The notes under the pieces are model-generated. The model ran no database searches. It saw only the letters and a list, made by a program, of their open reading frames with translations, and had not been told where the DNA came from. Source: CAXTEJ01 sp964243295 (lineage in GTDB: Bacteria; Actinomycetota; Actinomycetes; Actinomycetales; Angustibacteraceae). From it: DNA of 14,982 nucleotides. Made by a program: the position numbers and the translations under genes. Location of the stretch: NCBI GenBank assembly GCA_964243295.1, contig CAXTEJ010000073.1, forward strand, positions 1-14,982. The letters run 5' to 3'. Each line of letters begins with the position of its first letter. The stretch's first letter is position 1. This document shows, one piece after another, positions 1 to 5,896 of the stretch.

Positions 1-1
1 C

Positions 2-355
2 ACCCGCCACCCCGAACCACCCCTGCCCTGGCACCAGCACACCGACCTCGACCCAGGCGAACCACCAGGTGGCCATCACGAGCACCCGGCCGAAGCGACC
101 GCCGACCTGGCACCCCTCCACCTCGGCGAGTGCTGCCAGGACGCCGCCAGCCACGACGGCTTCGCCGGCCACGACGACACCACTAGGTGCGGCACCTTCG
201 CGCACCGCGCCGCCGCTACGACGTGCCCCCAGTGCCTCGCCGGGCGCGACGCGAGCACGGTCGAGGTGTCGATGAGCCAGGCTCTTGTCGAGTACGCGAG
301 CTCTCATGGAGTCAGGGCCGACGGGTCACCACCGGCCGAGCCGCCACCGTTCTGA
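2..355 (+). CDS. Unrecognised acidic Cys/His-containing protein, 3' fragment
   Basis: This is an open frame from the window edge to TGA at 353-355, about 117 visible residues, with the 5' end outside the window. The third codon position is overwhelmingly G or C, as in the definite genes here, whereas the two competing frames lack that bias; this is the main reason to call it coding. The visible part is rich in Asp, Glu and His, then has a Cys cluster (ECCQDAASHD, then TRCGT, then TCPQCLAG) that could bind a metal, then ends in GSPPAEPPPF. The last two five-residue units belong to the proline-rich tail encoded by the 15-bp repeat that follows. The stop arises where one repeat unit is 20 bp instead of 15. 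Without that shift the tail would continue to the stop at 541-543. I do not recognise the family. Coding status is moderately sure and function is unknown. Confidence 0.55.
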   Translation, partial: TRHPEPPLPWHQHTDLDPGEPPGGHHEHPAEATADLAPLHLGECCQDAASHDGFAGHDDTTRCGTFAHRAAATTCPQCLAGRDASTVEVSMSQALVEYASSHGVRADGSPPAEPPPF

Positions 356-606
356 ACGAGCCACCACCCGCCGAGCCACCACTGGCGGAGCCACCACTGG
401 CGGAGCCACCACCGGACCAGCCACCACCGGACCAGCCACCACCGGACCAGCCACCACCCGCCGAGCCACCACTGGCGGAGCCACCACCGGACCAGCCACC
501 ACCGGACCAACAACCACCGGCCGAGTCACCACCGTCTGAGTGAGCGGCCACCGGCCGAGCCACCACCGTCCTGAGCGAGCCACCACAGGCCAAGCCACCA
601 CCGTCA
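323..606. repeat. 15-bp minisatellite (GAGCCACCACC-type unit)
   Basis: Twelve units of 15 bp lie in perfect register from 358 to 537, built on [G/C]AGCCACCAC followed by CCGCC, TGGCG or CGGAC. Degenerate units flank the array at 323-357 and 538-606. The variants have a higher-order order: CCGCC-TGGCG-TGGCG-CGGAC-CGGAC-CGGAC, then CCGCC-TGGCG-CGGAC-CGGAC, then diverged units. This suggests duplication of multi-unit blocks. On the plus strand each unit encodes a pentapeptide such as EPPPA, EPPLA or QPPPD. The array begins inside the end of the upstream gene and is read there in frame 2, then continues in frame 1 after the 20-bp unit at 338-357. Positions 607-689, between the array and the next gene, hold nothing I can identify. 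Confidence 0.9.
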
Positions 607-689
607 TGACGAGCTACGGCCTCGAGCCGCCGACCCTGCGGCGTGCGCTGCCCGACGCCCCGCAGTCCCGCCACCGGCGCGGTGGGCCC

Positions 690-1814
690 TCAGCCGCGCA
701 GTGCCTGGTCGAGGTCGGCCCAGAGGTCCTCGACGTCCTCGATGCCGACCGAGAGGCGCAGCAGCGACTCGGGCACGGTGACCGCCTCGGCGCTGTGACG
801 CCGCCGGCGCTCGAGGGTCGACTCGACGCCGCCGAGGCTGGTGGCGTGCAGCCACAGCGCGGTGGCACCGCAGACCCGCTCGGCCTCGACGGCGTCGGAC
901 AGCTCGACGGCGAGGATCGCACCCGGGCCGCGCATCTGCCGCGCGGCGAGGGCGTGGCCGGGGTCGTCGGGCAGCGAAGGGTGGCGAACGCGCCTCACGG
1001 CGGGGTGCGCGGCCAGGCGGCGGGCCAGCTCGACGGCGTTGGTCTGGGAGCGCTCCATGCGCAGCGCCAGCGTGCGCACTCCGCGCAGAGCGAGGTAGAC
1101 CTCCTGCGGGCCGGCGATCGCACCGTGGAGCCGGCGGTGGGCGCGCAGCCGGGCGCCGAGCTCGCGTCCGCGGTCGTCGGTGCCGGTGACGGTGGCGCCG
1201 AGCACCACGTCCGAGTGCCCAGCCAGGAACTTGGTCACCGAGTGCACGACGACGTCGGCGCCGAGCGACAGCGGCTGCTGCACCAGGGGTGTGGCGAAGG
1301 TGTTGTCGACGACGCTGAGTGCTCCGGCGGCCCGGGCGGCGGCCGTGCAGGCCTGCAGGTCGGCGATCTCGAGCATCGGGTTGGTCGGCGACTCCAGCCA
1401 CACCAGGGCCGCGCCCTCGGCAGCCTGCGCCACCGCGCCGGCGTCCGCGACGTCGACCGGCCGCAGCTCGACGCGGCCGGCCGCGGCGGCGGCCTGCAGC
1501 AGCGCCGACGTCCCGCTGTAGGCGTGCTGCGGCACGACCACGACCGATCCGTCGGGCACCAGTGCGCACGCCGCGCTGATCGCGCCCATGCCCGAGGCGA
1601 AGACCAGGGCCTCGCCGCCCTCGAGAGCACCGAGGGTCGCCTCGAACGCCTGCCACGTGGGGTTGTCGGTGCGGCCGTAGTCGACCGGCCCGTCGGCGAC
1701 GTACGTGGAGGTCAGCCACACCGGCTCGTTGACCGATGCACCGGGCGCACGGGCGGGACGGCCTGCGGCGACGGCGACGGTGGCGGGCGAGAGGCGGGCG
1801 GGTCGGGTCGTCAC
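690..1814 (-). CDS. Trans-sulfuration PLP enzyme (cystathionine gamma-synthase/lyase family)
   Basis: This 374-residue cytosolic enzyme belongs to the Cys/Met-metabolism PLP-dependent family, which performs gamma-replacement or elimination on homoserine-ester or cystathionine substrates. Visible family marks are YGRTDNPT (residues 46-53) and the phosphate-binding loop ASGMGAIS (73-80). D170 in VVDNTFATP should contact the pyridine nitrogen. K195 in HSVTKFLAGHSD should form the Schiff base. The C-terminal pair SLGGVEST and LLRLSVGIED is also present. Length is normal for the family. The region where many members have an H-P-A-x-M segment reads ERRRRHSAEAV here, so the exact reaction (synthase, lyase or methionine gamma-lyase) cannot be assigned from sequence alone. 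The start is GTG at 1814, chosen because it begins the alignable N-terminus and lies 6 nt after a TAGCCT -10 box. The gene diverges from ddl across 42 bp. Confidence 0.88.
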   Translation of the reverse strand: MTTRPARLSPATVAVAAGRPARAPGASVNEPVWLTSTYVADGPVDYGRTDNPTWQAFEATLGALEGGEALVFASGMGAISAACALVPDGSVVVVPQHAYSGTSALLQAAAAAGRVELRPVDVADAGAVAQAAEGAALVWLESPTNPMLEIADLQACTAAARAAGALSVVDNTFATPLVQQPLSLGADVVVHSVTKFLAGHSDVVLGATVTGTDDRGRELGARLRAHRRLHGAIAGPQEVYLALRGVRTLALRMERSQTNAVELARRLAAHPAVRRVRHPSLPDDPGHALAARQMRGPGAILAVELSDAVEAERVCGATALWLHATSLGGVESTLERRRRHSAEAVTVPESLLRLSVGIEDVEDLWADLDQALRG

Positions 1815-1820
1815 GTCCGC

Positions 1821-1826
1821 AGGCTA
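1821..1826 (-). promoter_or_regulatory. TAGCCT -10 box, leaderless promoter of the trans-sulfuration gene
   Basis: On the minus strand TAGCCT is followed by six bases and then the GTG start at 1814. That spacing puts the transcription start at or next to the start codon. No Shine-Dalgarno sequence would fit between them. This is a sequence inference only. Confidence 0.5.
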
Positions 1827-1841
1827 TCTGCGCCCGGCCGG

Positions 1842-1847
1842 TACTGT
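1842..1847 (+). promoter_or_regulatory. TACTGT -10 box of ddl
   Basis: TACTGT ends nine bases before the ddl ATG, fitting a transcript with no leader or a leader of a few bases. It lies inside the 42-bp spacer shared with the divergent trans-sulfuration gene, so the two promoter regions must overlap. No good -35 match is evident. Confidence 0.4.
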
Positions 1848-1856
1848 CGGATCGCC

Positions 1857-3086
1857 ATGAGCGACCCCACCCGCGCAACCACGAGCGCCTCCACCACCGC
1901 AACCACGAGCGACCCCAGCAGCGCAACCACGAGCAACCCCACGAGCGCCCCCGCCAGCGAACCCGACGACGCCGCCACCCCGCCCCGCCGCCCCCGCGTC
2001 GCGGTGGTCTTCGGCGGCCGCTCGAGCGAGCACGCGGTGAGCTGCATGACCGCGGCCGGGGTGCTGCGCGCGCTCGACCGCGAGCAGTGGGACGTCGTCC
2101 CGGTCGGCATCGCCCGCGACGGCCGCTGGGTGCTCGCCGCCGACGACCCCGCGGCGCTCGAGGCCCGCGACGGGACGCTGCCCGAGGTGTCGACCGACGG
2201 GCCAGGGGTGCTGGTGCCGACCAGCACCGGCGACCGGGCGCTGCTGACGCTGCGCCCGGGCGAGGTGCCGGCCACCCTCGGGCAGGTCGACGTGGTGCTG
2301 CCGCTGCTGCACGGCCCGTTCGGCGAGGACGGCACCCTGCAGGGCCTGCTCGAGCTCGGCGACGTCCCGTACGTCGGCTCCGGCGTGCTCGCCTCAGCCG
2401 CCGGCATGGACAAGCACTACATGAAGGTGCTGCTGGCGGGGCACGGCCTGCCCGTCGGTCCGTACGTCGTGATCCTGCCGCGGCAGTGGGAGAGCGACCC
2501 CGACACCGCGCTGGCTGCGGCCGGTGAGCTGGCGCTGCCGCTGTTCGTCAAGCCCGCCCGCGCCGGGTCAAGCATGGGCATCACCCGCGTCGATCGGCTC
2601 GACGACCTCCCCGCGGCCGTCGAGGCCGCCCGCCGGCACGACCCGAAGGTCGTCGTCGAGTCCGGCATCGTAGGTCGCGAGCTCGAGTGCGGTGTGCTGC
2701 AAGACCTCGACGGCACCCCGCGGGCCAGCGAGCTCGGCGAGGTCGAGGTGGTGAGCGGCCACGCGTTCTACGACTTCGAGGCCAAGTACGCCGGCACGGA
2801 CGACGTCCGGCTGTCCTGCCCCGCCGACGTCCCGGCGTCCGCCCGCGAGGCGGTGCAGGCGATGGCGCTCAAGGCGTTCGAGGTCATGGGCTGTGAGGGG
2901 CTGGCCCGCGTCGACGTGTTCCTGACCCCGGACGGCGGGGTGGTCGTCAACGAGATCAACACGATGCCCGGGTTCACCCCGCACTCGATGTACCCGCGGA
3001 TGTGGGCCGCCACCGGTGTGACCTACCCCGAGCTCGTCGACCGGCTGCTGCGCCTGGCGCTCGCGCGACCCACCGGCCTGCGCTGA
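1857..3086 (+). CDS. ddl: D-alanine--D-alanine ligase
   Basis: This ATP-grasp enzyme of the cytosol joins two D-Ala to make the dipeptide that ends the peptidoglycan stem. It has 409 residues. Visible motifs are FGGRSSEH (52-59), HGPFGEDGT (152-160), the ATP-grasp segment LFVKPARAGSSMGI (about 229-242), AFYDFEAKY (303-311, with the Tyr typical of D-Ala rather than D-Lac ligases) and the Mg/ATP-binding end NEINTMPGFT (365-374). The conserved core begins near residue 46. Before it lies an unusual Ala/Thr/Ser/Pro extension containing three 8-residue repeats (7-30) encoded by a 24-bp DNA repeat. ATG at 1857 is the only plausible start, because the next ATG falls inside the core. The gene converges with the DUF3515 gene, leaving 32 bp between stops. 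Confidence 0.96.
   Translation: MSDPTRATTSASTTATTSDPSSATTSNPTSAPASEPDDAATPPRRPRVAVVFGGRSSEHAVSCMTAAGVLRALDREQWDVVPVGIARDGRWVLAADDPAALEARDGTLPEVSTDGPGVLVPTSTGDRALLTLRPGEVPATLGQVDVVLPLLHGPFGEDGTLQGLLELGDVPYVGSGVLASAAGMDKHYMKVLLAGHGLPVGPYVVILPRQWESDPDTALAAAGELALPLFVKPARAGSSMGITRVDRLDDLPAAVEAARRHDPKVVVESGIVGRELECGVLQDLDGTPRASELGEVEVVSGHAFYDFEAKYAGTDDVRLSCPADVPASAREAVQAMALKAFEVMGCEGLARVDVFLTPDGGVVVNEINTMPGFTPHSMYPRMWAATGVTYPELVDRLLRLALARPTGLR
1875..1946 (+). repeat. 24-bp tandem repeat, three copies, inside the ddl 5' end
   Basis: Three contiguous 24-bp units each begin GCAACCACGAGC and diverge in their second half. They encode ATTSASTT, ATTSDPSS and ATTSNPTS. They lie entirely in the poorly conserved N-terminal extension of Ddl and keep the reading frame. 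Confidence 0.85.
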
Positions 3087-3103
3087 GGCGTCGTCCTCGG
3101 CTG

Positions 3104-3140
3104 CTGGAGCGCTGAGACCTAGGCGCTGCAGCGCTTCCGG
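3104..3140 (+). terminator. Possible hairpin terminator after ddl
   Basis: CTGGAGCGCT (3104-3113) can pair with AGCGCTTCCGG (3130-3140) with one bulged T and one G-U pair, leaving a 16-nt loop. It starts 17 bp after the ddl stop and overlaps the 3' end of the convergent DUF3515 gene. There is no T-run. The overlapping perfect palindrome GCGCTGCAGCGC (3123-3134) offers an alternative fold. Confidence 0.3.
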
Positions 3141-3637
3141 CCCTGCGGCAGCGTCGCGACCACCGTCGACAGCGCCGGCAGCCGCAGGGCCTCGGGCGCG
3201 TAGGCGTGCGGCACGAGCACTTGCACCGCAGGTGAGCGGCCGTCGGTGGTGAACGCGAGGCCGTCACCGCCGAGCTCGACGGCCACCCAGTCCTCGCCGT
3301 TCGCCTCGACGCACGTCTGCGCCACGGCCGGCTCACGCACGCCGCACAGCCACACGACCGCAGGGTCACCCCAGGCGGCCACGGCGGGGGACGACGAGCT
3401 GGTGGGGCGCCGGTCGAGGCTGCCGAGCCGCTGCGGCAGGGCTCGCGCCAGCCGGGCGCACGCCGGGTCGGACGCCGAGGGGGGAGTGCGCACCTGCAGC
3501 GGACGGCTCAGCAGCAGCGCCACCGGCACCGCGACGGCCGCGACGAGCACCGCGAGCAGCACACCGACGACCGGCAGCGGGAGCGACCCCAGCCGGTCGC
3601 GGAGCCGCTCGCGGCTCAGACGTGGACGACCGTGCAC
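3119..3637 (-). CDS. DUF3515 membrane-anchored protein
   Basis: This 172-residue protein has a short basic N-terminus, one hydrophobic segment (about 19-43, LPLPVVGVLLAVLVAAVAVPVALLL) and an outer domain. The features DPACARLARALP, RRPT, AAWGDPAVVWLCGV and a late Cys match the actinobacterial DUF3515 family, which commonly sits beside ddl and thiL. It is predicted to be membrane-tethered with the domain outside the cell. Four cysteines (60, 98, 109, 170) could form disulfides there. Its function is unknown. I chose GTG at 3637, which overlaps the end of the upstream Lrp-like gene by 22 bp and implies translational coupling. A CTG next to that gene's stop is the alternative, and no clear ribosome site decides between them. 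The long upstream extension of this frame runs antisense to thiL and is not real. Confidence 0.75.
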   Translation of the reverse strand: MHGRPRLSRERLRDRLGSLPLPVVGVLLAVLVAAVAVPVALLLSRPLQVRTPPSASDPACARLARALPQRLGSLDRRPTSSSSPAVAAWGDPAVVWLCGVREPAVAQTCVEANGEDWVAVELGGDGLAFTTDGRSPAVQVLVPHAYAPEALRLPALSTVVATLPQGRKRCSA

Positions 3638-3849
3638 GTGAGGGTGCGGGTGATGCCCACGACCTCCTGGATGCGGGCGATCACCAGCTTGCCCAGCTCG
3701 TCGACGTTGCTGGCCTCGACGCGCGCGATGACGTCGTAGGGACCGGTGACGTCCTCGGCCTGCACCACGCCGGCCACGTCGGCGACCGCAGCGGCGACCG
3801 CCGCGGCCTTGCCCACCTCGGTCTGGATCAGCACGTATGCCTGGACCAC
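3616..3849 (-). CDS. Stand-alone Lrp/AsnC effector-domain (RAM) protein
   Basis: This 77-residue protein is the C-terminal ligand-binding domain of Lrp/AsnC regulators without the helix-turn-helix. It opens MVQAYVLIQTEVGKAAAV and contains the family core VVQAEDVTGPYDVIARVEA and GITRTLTCTVV. Such domains form a beta-alpha-beta-beta-alpha-beta fold, oligomerise and bind amino acids at the subunit interface. Without a DNA-binding domain it cannot be a regulator alone and may act as a sensor or a partner of full-length Lrp proteins. The GTG start at 3849 is preceded by AGGAG with a 7-nt gap, a good ribosome site. The DUF3515 gene follows and overlaps it. Nearly identical small proteins occur next to thiL in other Actinomycetota, so this is not a truncated gene. 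Confidence 0.85.
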   Translation of the reverse strand: MVQAYVLIQTEVGKAAAVAAAVADVAGVVQAEDVTGPYDVIARVEASNVDELGKLVIARIQEVVGITRTLTCTVVHV

Positions 3850-3914
3850 TCGTGATCTCCTGCCTCGCCCATCGCGCCCACGTCGCGGCCCGGCGGGCGG
3901 CGAGAGCCGAACGG

Positions 3915-3920
3915 TACCGT
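3915..3920 (+). promoter_or_regulatory. TACCGT -10 box, leaderless promoter of thiL
   Basis: TACCGT is followed by six bases and then GTG at 3927. The position argues that 3927, not the open-frame start 90 bp upstream, is the true thiL start. Confidence 0.5.
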
Positions 3921-3926
3921 GCCGGG

Positions 3927-4943
3927 GTGCCCGGCCCCGTCCACAGCGCTGTCTCCGACGCCACCCGTGCCACGGGCCCGCTGCTGCAGGACGTCGGCGA
4001 GGCGGGCCTGCTCGCGGCCCTCTTTCCGCTGCTGCCGCCCGGTGCCGCCACCTTGCTCGGCCCCGGCGACGACACCGCGGTGCTGAGCGCCCCCGACGGC
4101 AGGGTCGTGGCCACCACCGACGTGCTCGTCGAGGGCCGAGACTTCCGCCGCGACTGGTCGACCGGCACGGACGTCGGCGCCAAGGCGGCGGCCCAGAACC
4201 TCGCGGACGTCGCCGCCATGGGCGCCGTCCCGACCGGCCTGCTCGTGGGGCTGGTGGCCCCCGGCGACCTGCCCGTCGCGTGGGCGCTCGACCTGGCGCG
4301 CGGCCTCGCGGCCGGCTGCGAGGGCACCGGTGCCGGCGTGGCCGGGGGCGACCTGTCGAGCGGGCGCGACATCGTCGTCGCGGTCACCGCGCTGGGCGAC
4401 CTGCAGGGGCGCGACCCGGTCCTGCGCAGCGGCGCGCGCCCCGGTCAGGACGTCGCGATCGCCGGCGTGCTCGGCCGGTCGGCGGCCGGCTGGCGGGCGC
4501 TCGAGCTGCTGGGCGCCGACGCCGAGGCCCGGCTGCCCGCCCTGGTGGCTGCGCACCGGCGTCCGACCCCGCCGTACGACGCGGGGCCCGAGGCGGCTCG
4601 GGCCGGCGCCACCGCGATGCTCGACGTCAGCGACGGCCTGCTGCGCGACGCCGGGCGGATCGCCGCCGCCAGCGGCGTCGTGCTCGACCTCGACGCGCAG
4701 GCGCTGTCGCGGTTCGTCGACCCGCTGCGCGAGGCCGCCGCGCTGCTCGGCGCCGACCCCTGGGCCCTCGTGCTCGCCGGCGGTGAGGACCACGGGCTGC
4801 TCGCGACCTTCCCGGCCGGCTCGGCGCCGCCGTCCTTCACCGTCATCGGCCGGACGTCGGCACCGGGCGACAGCGGCCACGTGGTGCTCGTGGGTGGCCG
4901 CGAACCCAGCACCTCACCCGGCTGGGACCACTTCGGCGGCTAG
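3927..4943 (+). CDS. thiL: Thiamine-monophosphate kinase
   Basis: ThiL phosphorylates thiamine monophosphate with ATP to give the active cofactor thiamine diphosphate, the last step of the pathway. The protein has 338 residues, close to family length, and belongs to the PurM/HypE fold superfamily. Visible motifs are LLGPGDDTAV (43-52), VATTDVLVEGRDF (61-73), NLADVAAMGA (91-100), the glycine loop GVAGGDLS (137-144), MLDVSDGLLRD (231-241) and LAGGEDHGLLATF (283-295), where Mg and ATP phosphates bind. The final motif has His where many bacteria have Tyr (GGEDYEL). I chose GTG 3927 because of the -10 box 6 nt before it and because the conserved N-terminus begins just downstream. The stop TAG at 4941-4943 interlocks with the stop of the convergent VOC gene. 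Confidence 0.94.
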   Translation: MPGPVHSAVSDATRATGPLLQDVGEAGLLAALFPLLPPGAATLLGPGDDTAVLSAPDGRVVATTDVLVEGRDFRRDWSTGTDVGAKAAAQNLADVAAMGAVPTGLLVGLVAPGDLPVAWALDLARGLAAGCEGTGAGVAGGDLSSGRDIVVAVTALGDLQGRDPVLRSGARPGQDVAIAGVLGRSAAGWRALELLGADAEARLPALVAAHRRPTPPYDAGPEAARAGATAMLDVSDGLLRDAGRIAAASGVVLDLDAQALSRFVDPLREAAALLGADPWALVLAGGEDHGLLATFPAGSAPPSFTVIGRTSAPGDSGHVVLVGGREPSTSPGWDHFGG

Positions 4944-5341
4944 AACGCGTCGCCGGTGCGCCACGACATCTCCTGCAGCTCCCAGCTGTTGCCGTCCGGG
5001 TCGGCGAAGCCGGCGTGGCGGACGCCGCCGCCGAGGTCCTGCACCTCGGTGACCTCCACGCCCCGGCCGACGAGCTCGACGCGCGCGGCGTCGATGTCGG
5101 CGACGACCAGGTGCAGGCCGCGCTGGGTGCCGGGCTGCATGTCGGTGTAGGCGCCGAGGCCCGTGCCCATCGAGATCGAGCAGCCCGACCCCGGCGGTGT
5201 CAGCTGGACGACGCGCACCGGGCCGCCCGGCCGGTGGTCGACGTCGAGCACGAACCCGACCCGGTCGCGGTAGAACGCGAGCGCCCGGTCGACGTCGGTC
5301 ACGGGGACGATGGCCACCTCGAGCTTCATCTGCATGCTCAC
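4940..5341 (-). CDS. VOC (glyoxalase/bleomycin-resistance fold) family protein
   Basis: This 133-residue protein has the two beta-alpha-beta-beta-beta halves of the vicinal oxygen chelate fold. The first half runs LEVAIVPVTDVDRALAFYRDRVGFVLDVD. The second runs GLHLVVADIDAARVELVGRGVEV to AGFADPDGNSWELQE, whose final Glu is a usual metal ligand. Members include glyoxalases, dioxygenases and antibiotic-binding proteins, and the substrate here cannot be deduced. The frame is open to a GTG at 5350, but that codon overlaps a TAGGGT -10 box. GTG at 5341, seven bases after the box, is the better start. The stop TAG (4942-4940) shares the CTAG at 4940-4943 with the thiL stop. Confidence 0.85.
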   Translation of the reverse strand: MSMQMKLEVAIVPVTDVDRALAFYRDRVGFVLDVDHRPGGPVRVVQLTPPGSGCSISMGTGLGAYTDMQPGTQRGLHLVVADIDAARVELVGRGVEVTEVQDLGGGVRHAGFADPDGNSWELQEMSWRTGDAF

Positions 5342-5348
5342 GCGCAGC

Positions 5349-5354
5349 ACCCTA
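5349..5354 (-). promoter_or_regulatory. TAGGGT -10 box, leaderless promoter of the VOC gene
   Basis: On the minus strand TAGGGT is followed by seven bases and then GTG at 5341. The same hexamer and spacing recur before rsmD. Confidence 0.5.
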
Positions 5355-5372
5355 GGCCGCGGGGGACGACGA

Positions 5373-5402
5373 AGGGCCGGTCCCGTGATCAGGACCGGCC
5401 CT
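5373..5402 (-). terminator. Hairpin terminator downstream of rpmB
   Basis: An 11-bp perfect stem (AGGGCCGGTCC at 5373-5383 with GGACCGGCCCT at 5392-5402) has an 8-nt loop. It starts 21 bp after the rpmB stop and sits between rpmB and the promoter of the next minus-strand gene. It is followed on the minus strand by TTCGTCG rather than a true T-run, which is usual for high-GC actinobacterial terminators. Confidence 0.8.
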
Positions 5403-5423
5403 CGACGTCGGTGGTGCGGGGGG

Positions 5424-5609
5424 TCAGCGGGTGACCTTGCCCGCCTTCAGGCAGGAGGTGCACACGTTGAGACGCTTCGGCGTCGCGCCCACCATCGCCC
5501 GGACCCGCTGGATGTTCGGGTTCCAGCGTCGCTTGGTGCGGCGGTGCGAGTGCGAGACGGCGTGGCCGAAGGACGGCTTCTTGCCGCAGACGTCGCAGTT
5601 GGCAGCCAC
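5424..5609 (-). CDS. rpmB: 50S ribosomal protein L28, zinc-binding form
   Basis: This 61-residue basic protein of the large ribosomal subunit begins VAANCDVCGKKPSFGHAVSHSH and continues RRTKRRWNPNIQRVRAM. Two Cys pairs, CDVC near the N-terminus and CTSC near the C-terminus, mark the zinc-containing (C+) type of L28. In other Actinomycetota this type is paired with a zinc-free paralogue made in zinc starvation; no paralogue lies in this window. The GTG start at 5609 is preceded by AGGAG with a 7-nt gap. Length matches the family exactly. The gene stands alone, with its own terminator, and is divergent from recG. Confidence 0.96.
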   Translation of the reverse strand: MAANCDVCGKKPSFGHAVSHSHRRTKRRWNPNIQRVRAMVGATPKRLNVCTSCLKAGKVTR

Positions 5610-5896
5610 GGGTGTACTCCTGATCGTCGGTCGTGCAGCGAGTGTGTCGCGAGCCGCCGGACGACCGGCCGAGGACGGCGGTCGCGGGGCGCGCGAGCAG
5701 CCCGACGTGCTCGGGCAACCTGTCCAGCGTACCGGATGCGCGCCGTCCGGCCGACCGGGCGCGGTGCGCGCCTGGGGACGGGCAGGGTCGCCTGTCACAG
5801 CGCCTCGGTATCGTCTGCGAGGGGTCGCGTGGCGGTCGCGAGGCGAAGGGGGCGGGGCGTGCACCATCAGCTGGCTGCAGCCGCGGGCGCCCCGGC
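5610..5896. other. Divergent rpmB-recG intergenic region
   Basis: This stretch of 287 bp contains no conserved gene. On the minus strand a TACGCT hexamer (5731-5726) could be the rpmB -10 box, giving a leader of about 110 nt. On the plus strand TATCGT (5809-5814) could serve recG. A 23-codon open frame (5829-5900) ends exactly on the recG start. In Streptomyces a DAK-domain (YloV-like) gene lies between rpmB and recG, and no remnant of it is seen here. Confidence 0.5.

Noticed and set aside
358..537. CRISPR array or iteron origin
   Set aside because: The units are contiguous 15-bp copies with no unique spacers, no cas genes, no DnaA or Rep gene and no AT-rich segment.
187..543. 118-codon plus-strand frame through the minisatellite taken as an independent gene
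   Set aside because: Its first half lacks coding bias and is out of frame with the real upstream gene. Only its repeat-encoded second half makes sense, as a shifted tail of that gene.
312..674. Minus-strand Gly/Trp/Ser-rich frame across the repeat
   Set aside because: It is open only because the 15-bp unit contains no minus-strand stop. There is no start context and no coding bias outside the repeat.
540..1856. Plus-strand open frame joining ddl to a 439-codon upstream extension
   Set aside because: It is antisense to the trans-sulfuration gene, whose motifs and codon bias are clear, and the ligase core begins well after ATG 1857.
3123..3134. Palindrome GCGCTGCAGCGC as an operator
   Set aside because: It lies inside the last codons of the DUF3515 gene and far from any promoter. 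It is more likely chance or part of a terminator fold.
3638..4387. Long N-terminal extension of the DUF3515 frame
   Set aside because: It runs across the Lrp-like gene and antisense to thiL, with no family similarity. The membrane segment and DUF3515 core fit a start near 3637.
5310..5828. Plus-strand frame (196 codons) ending at 5900
   Set aside because: It is mostly antisense to rpmB and its terminator. Only the last 24 codons are kept as a tentative upstream ORF.
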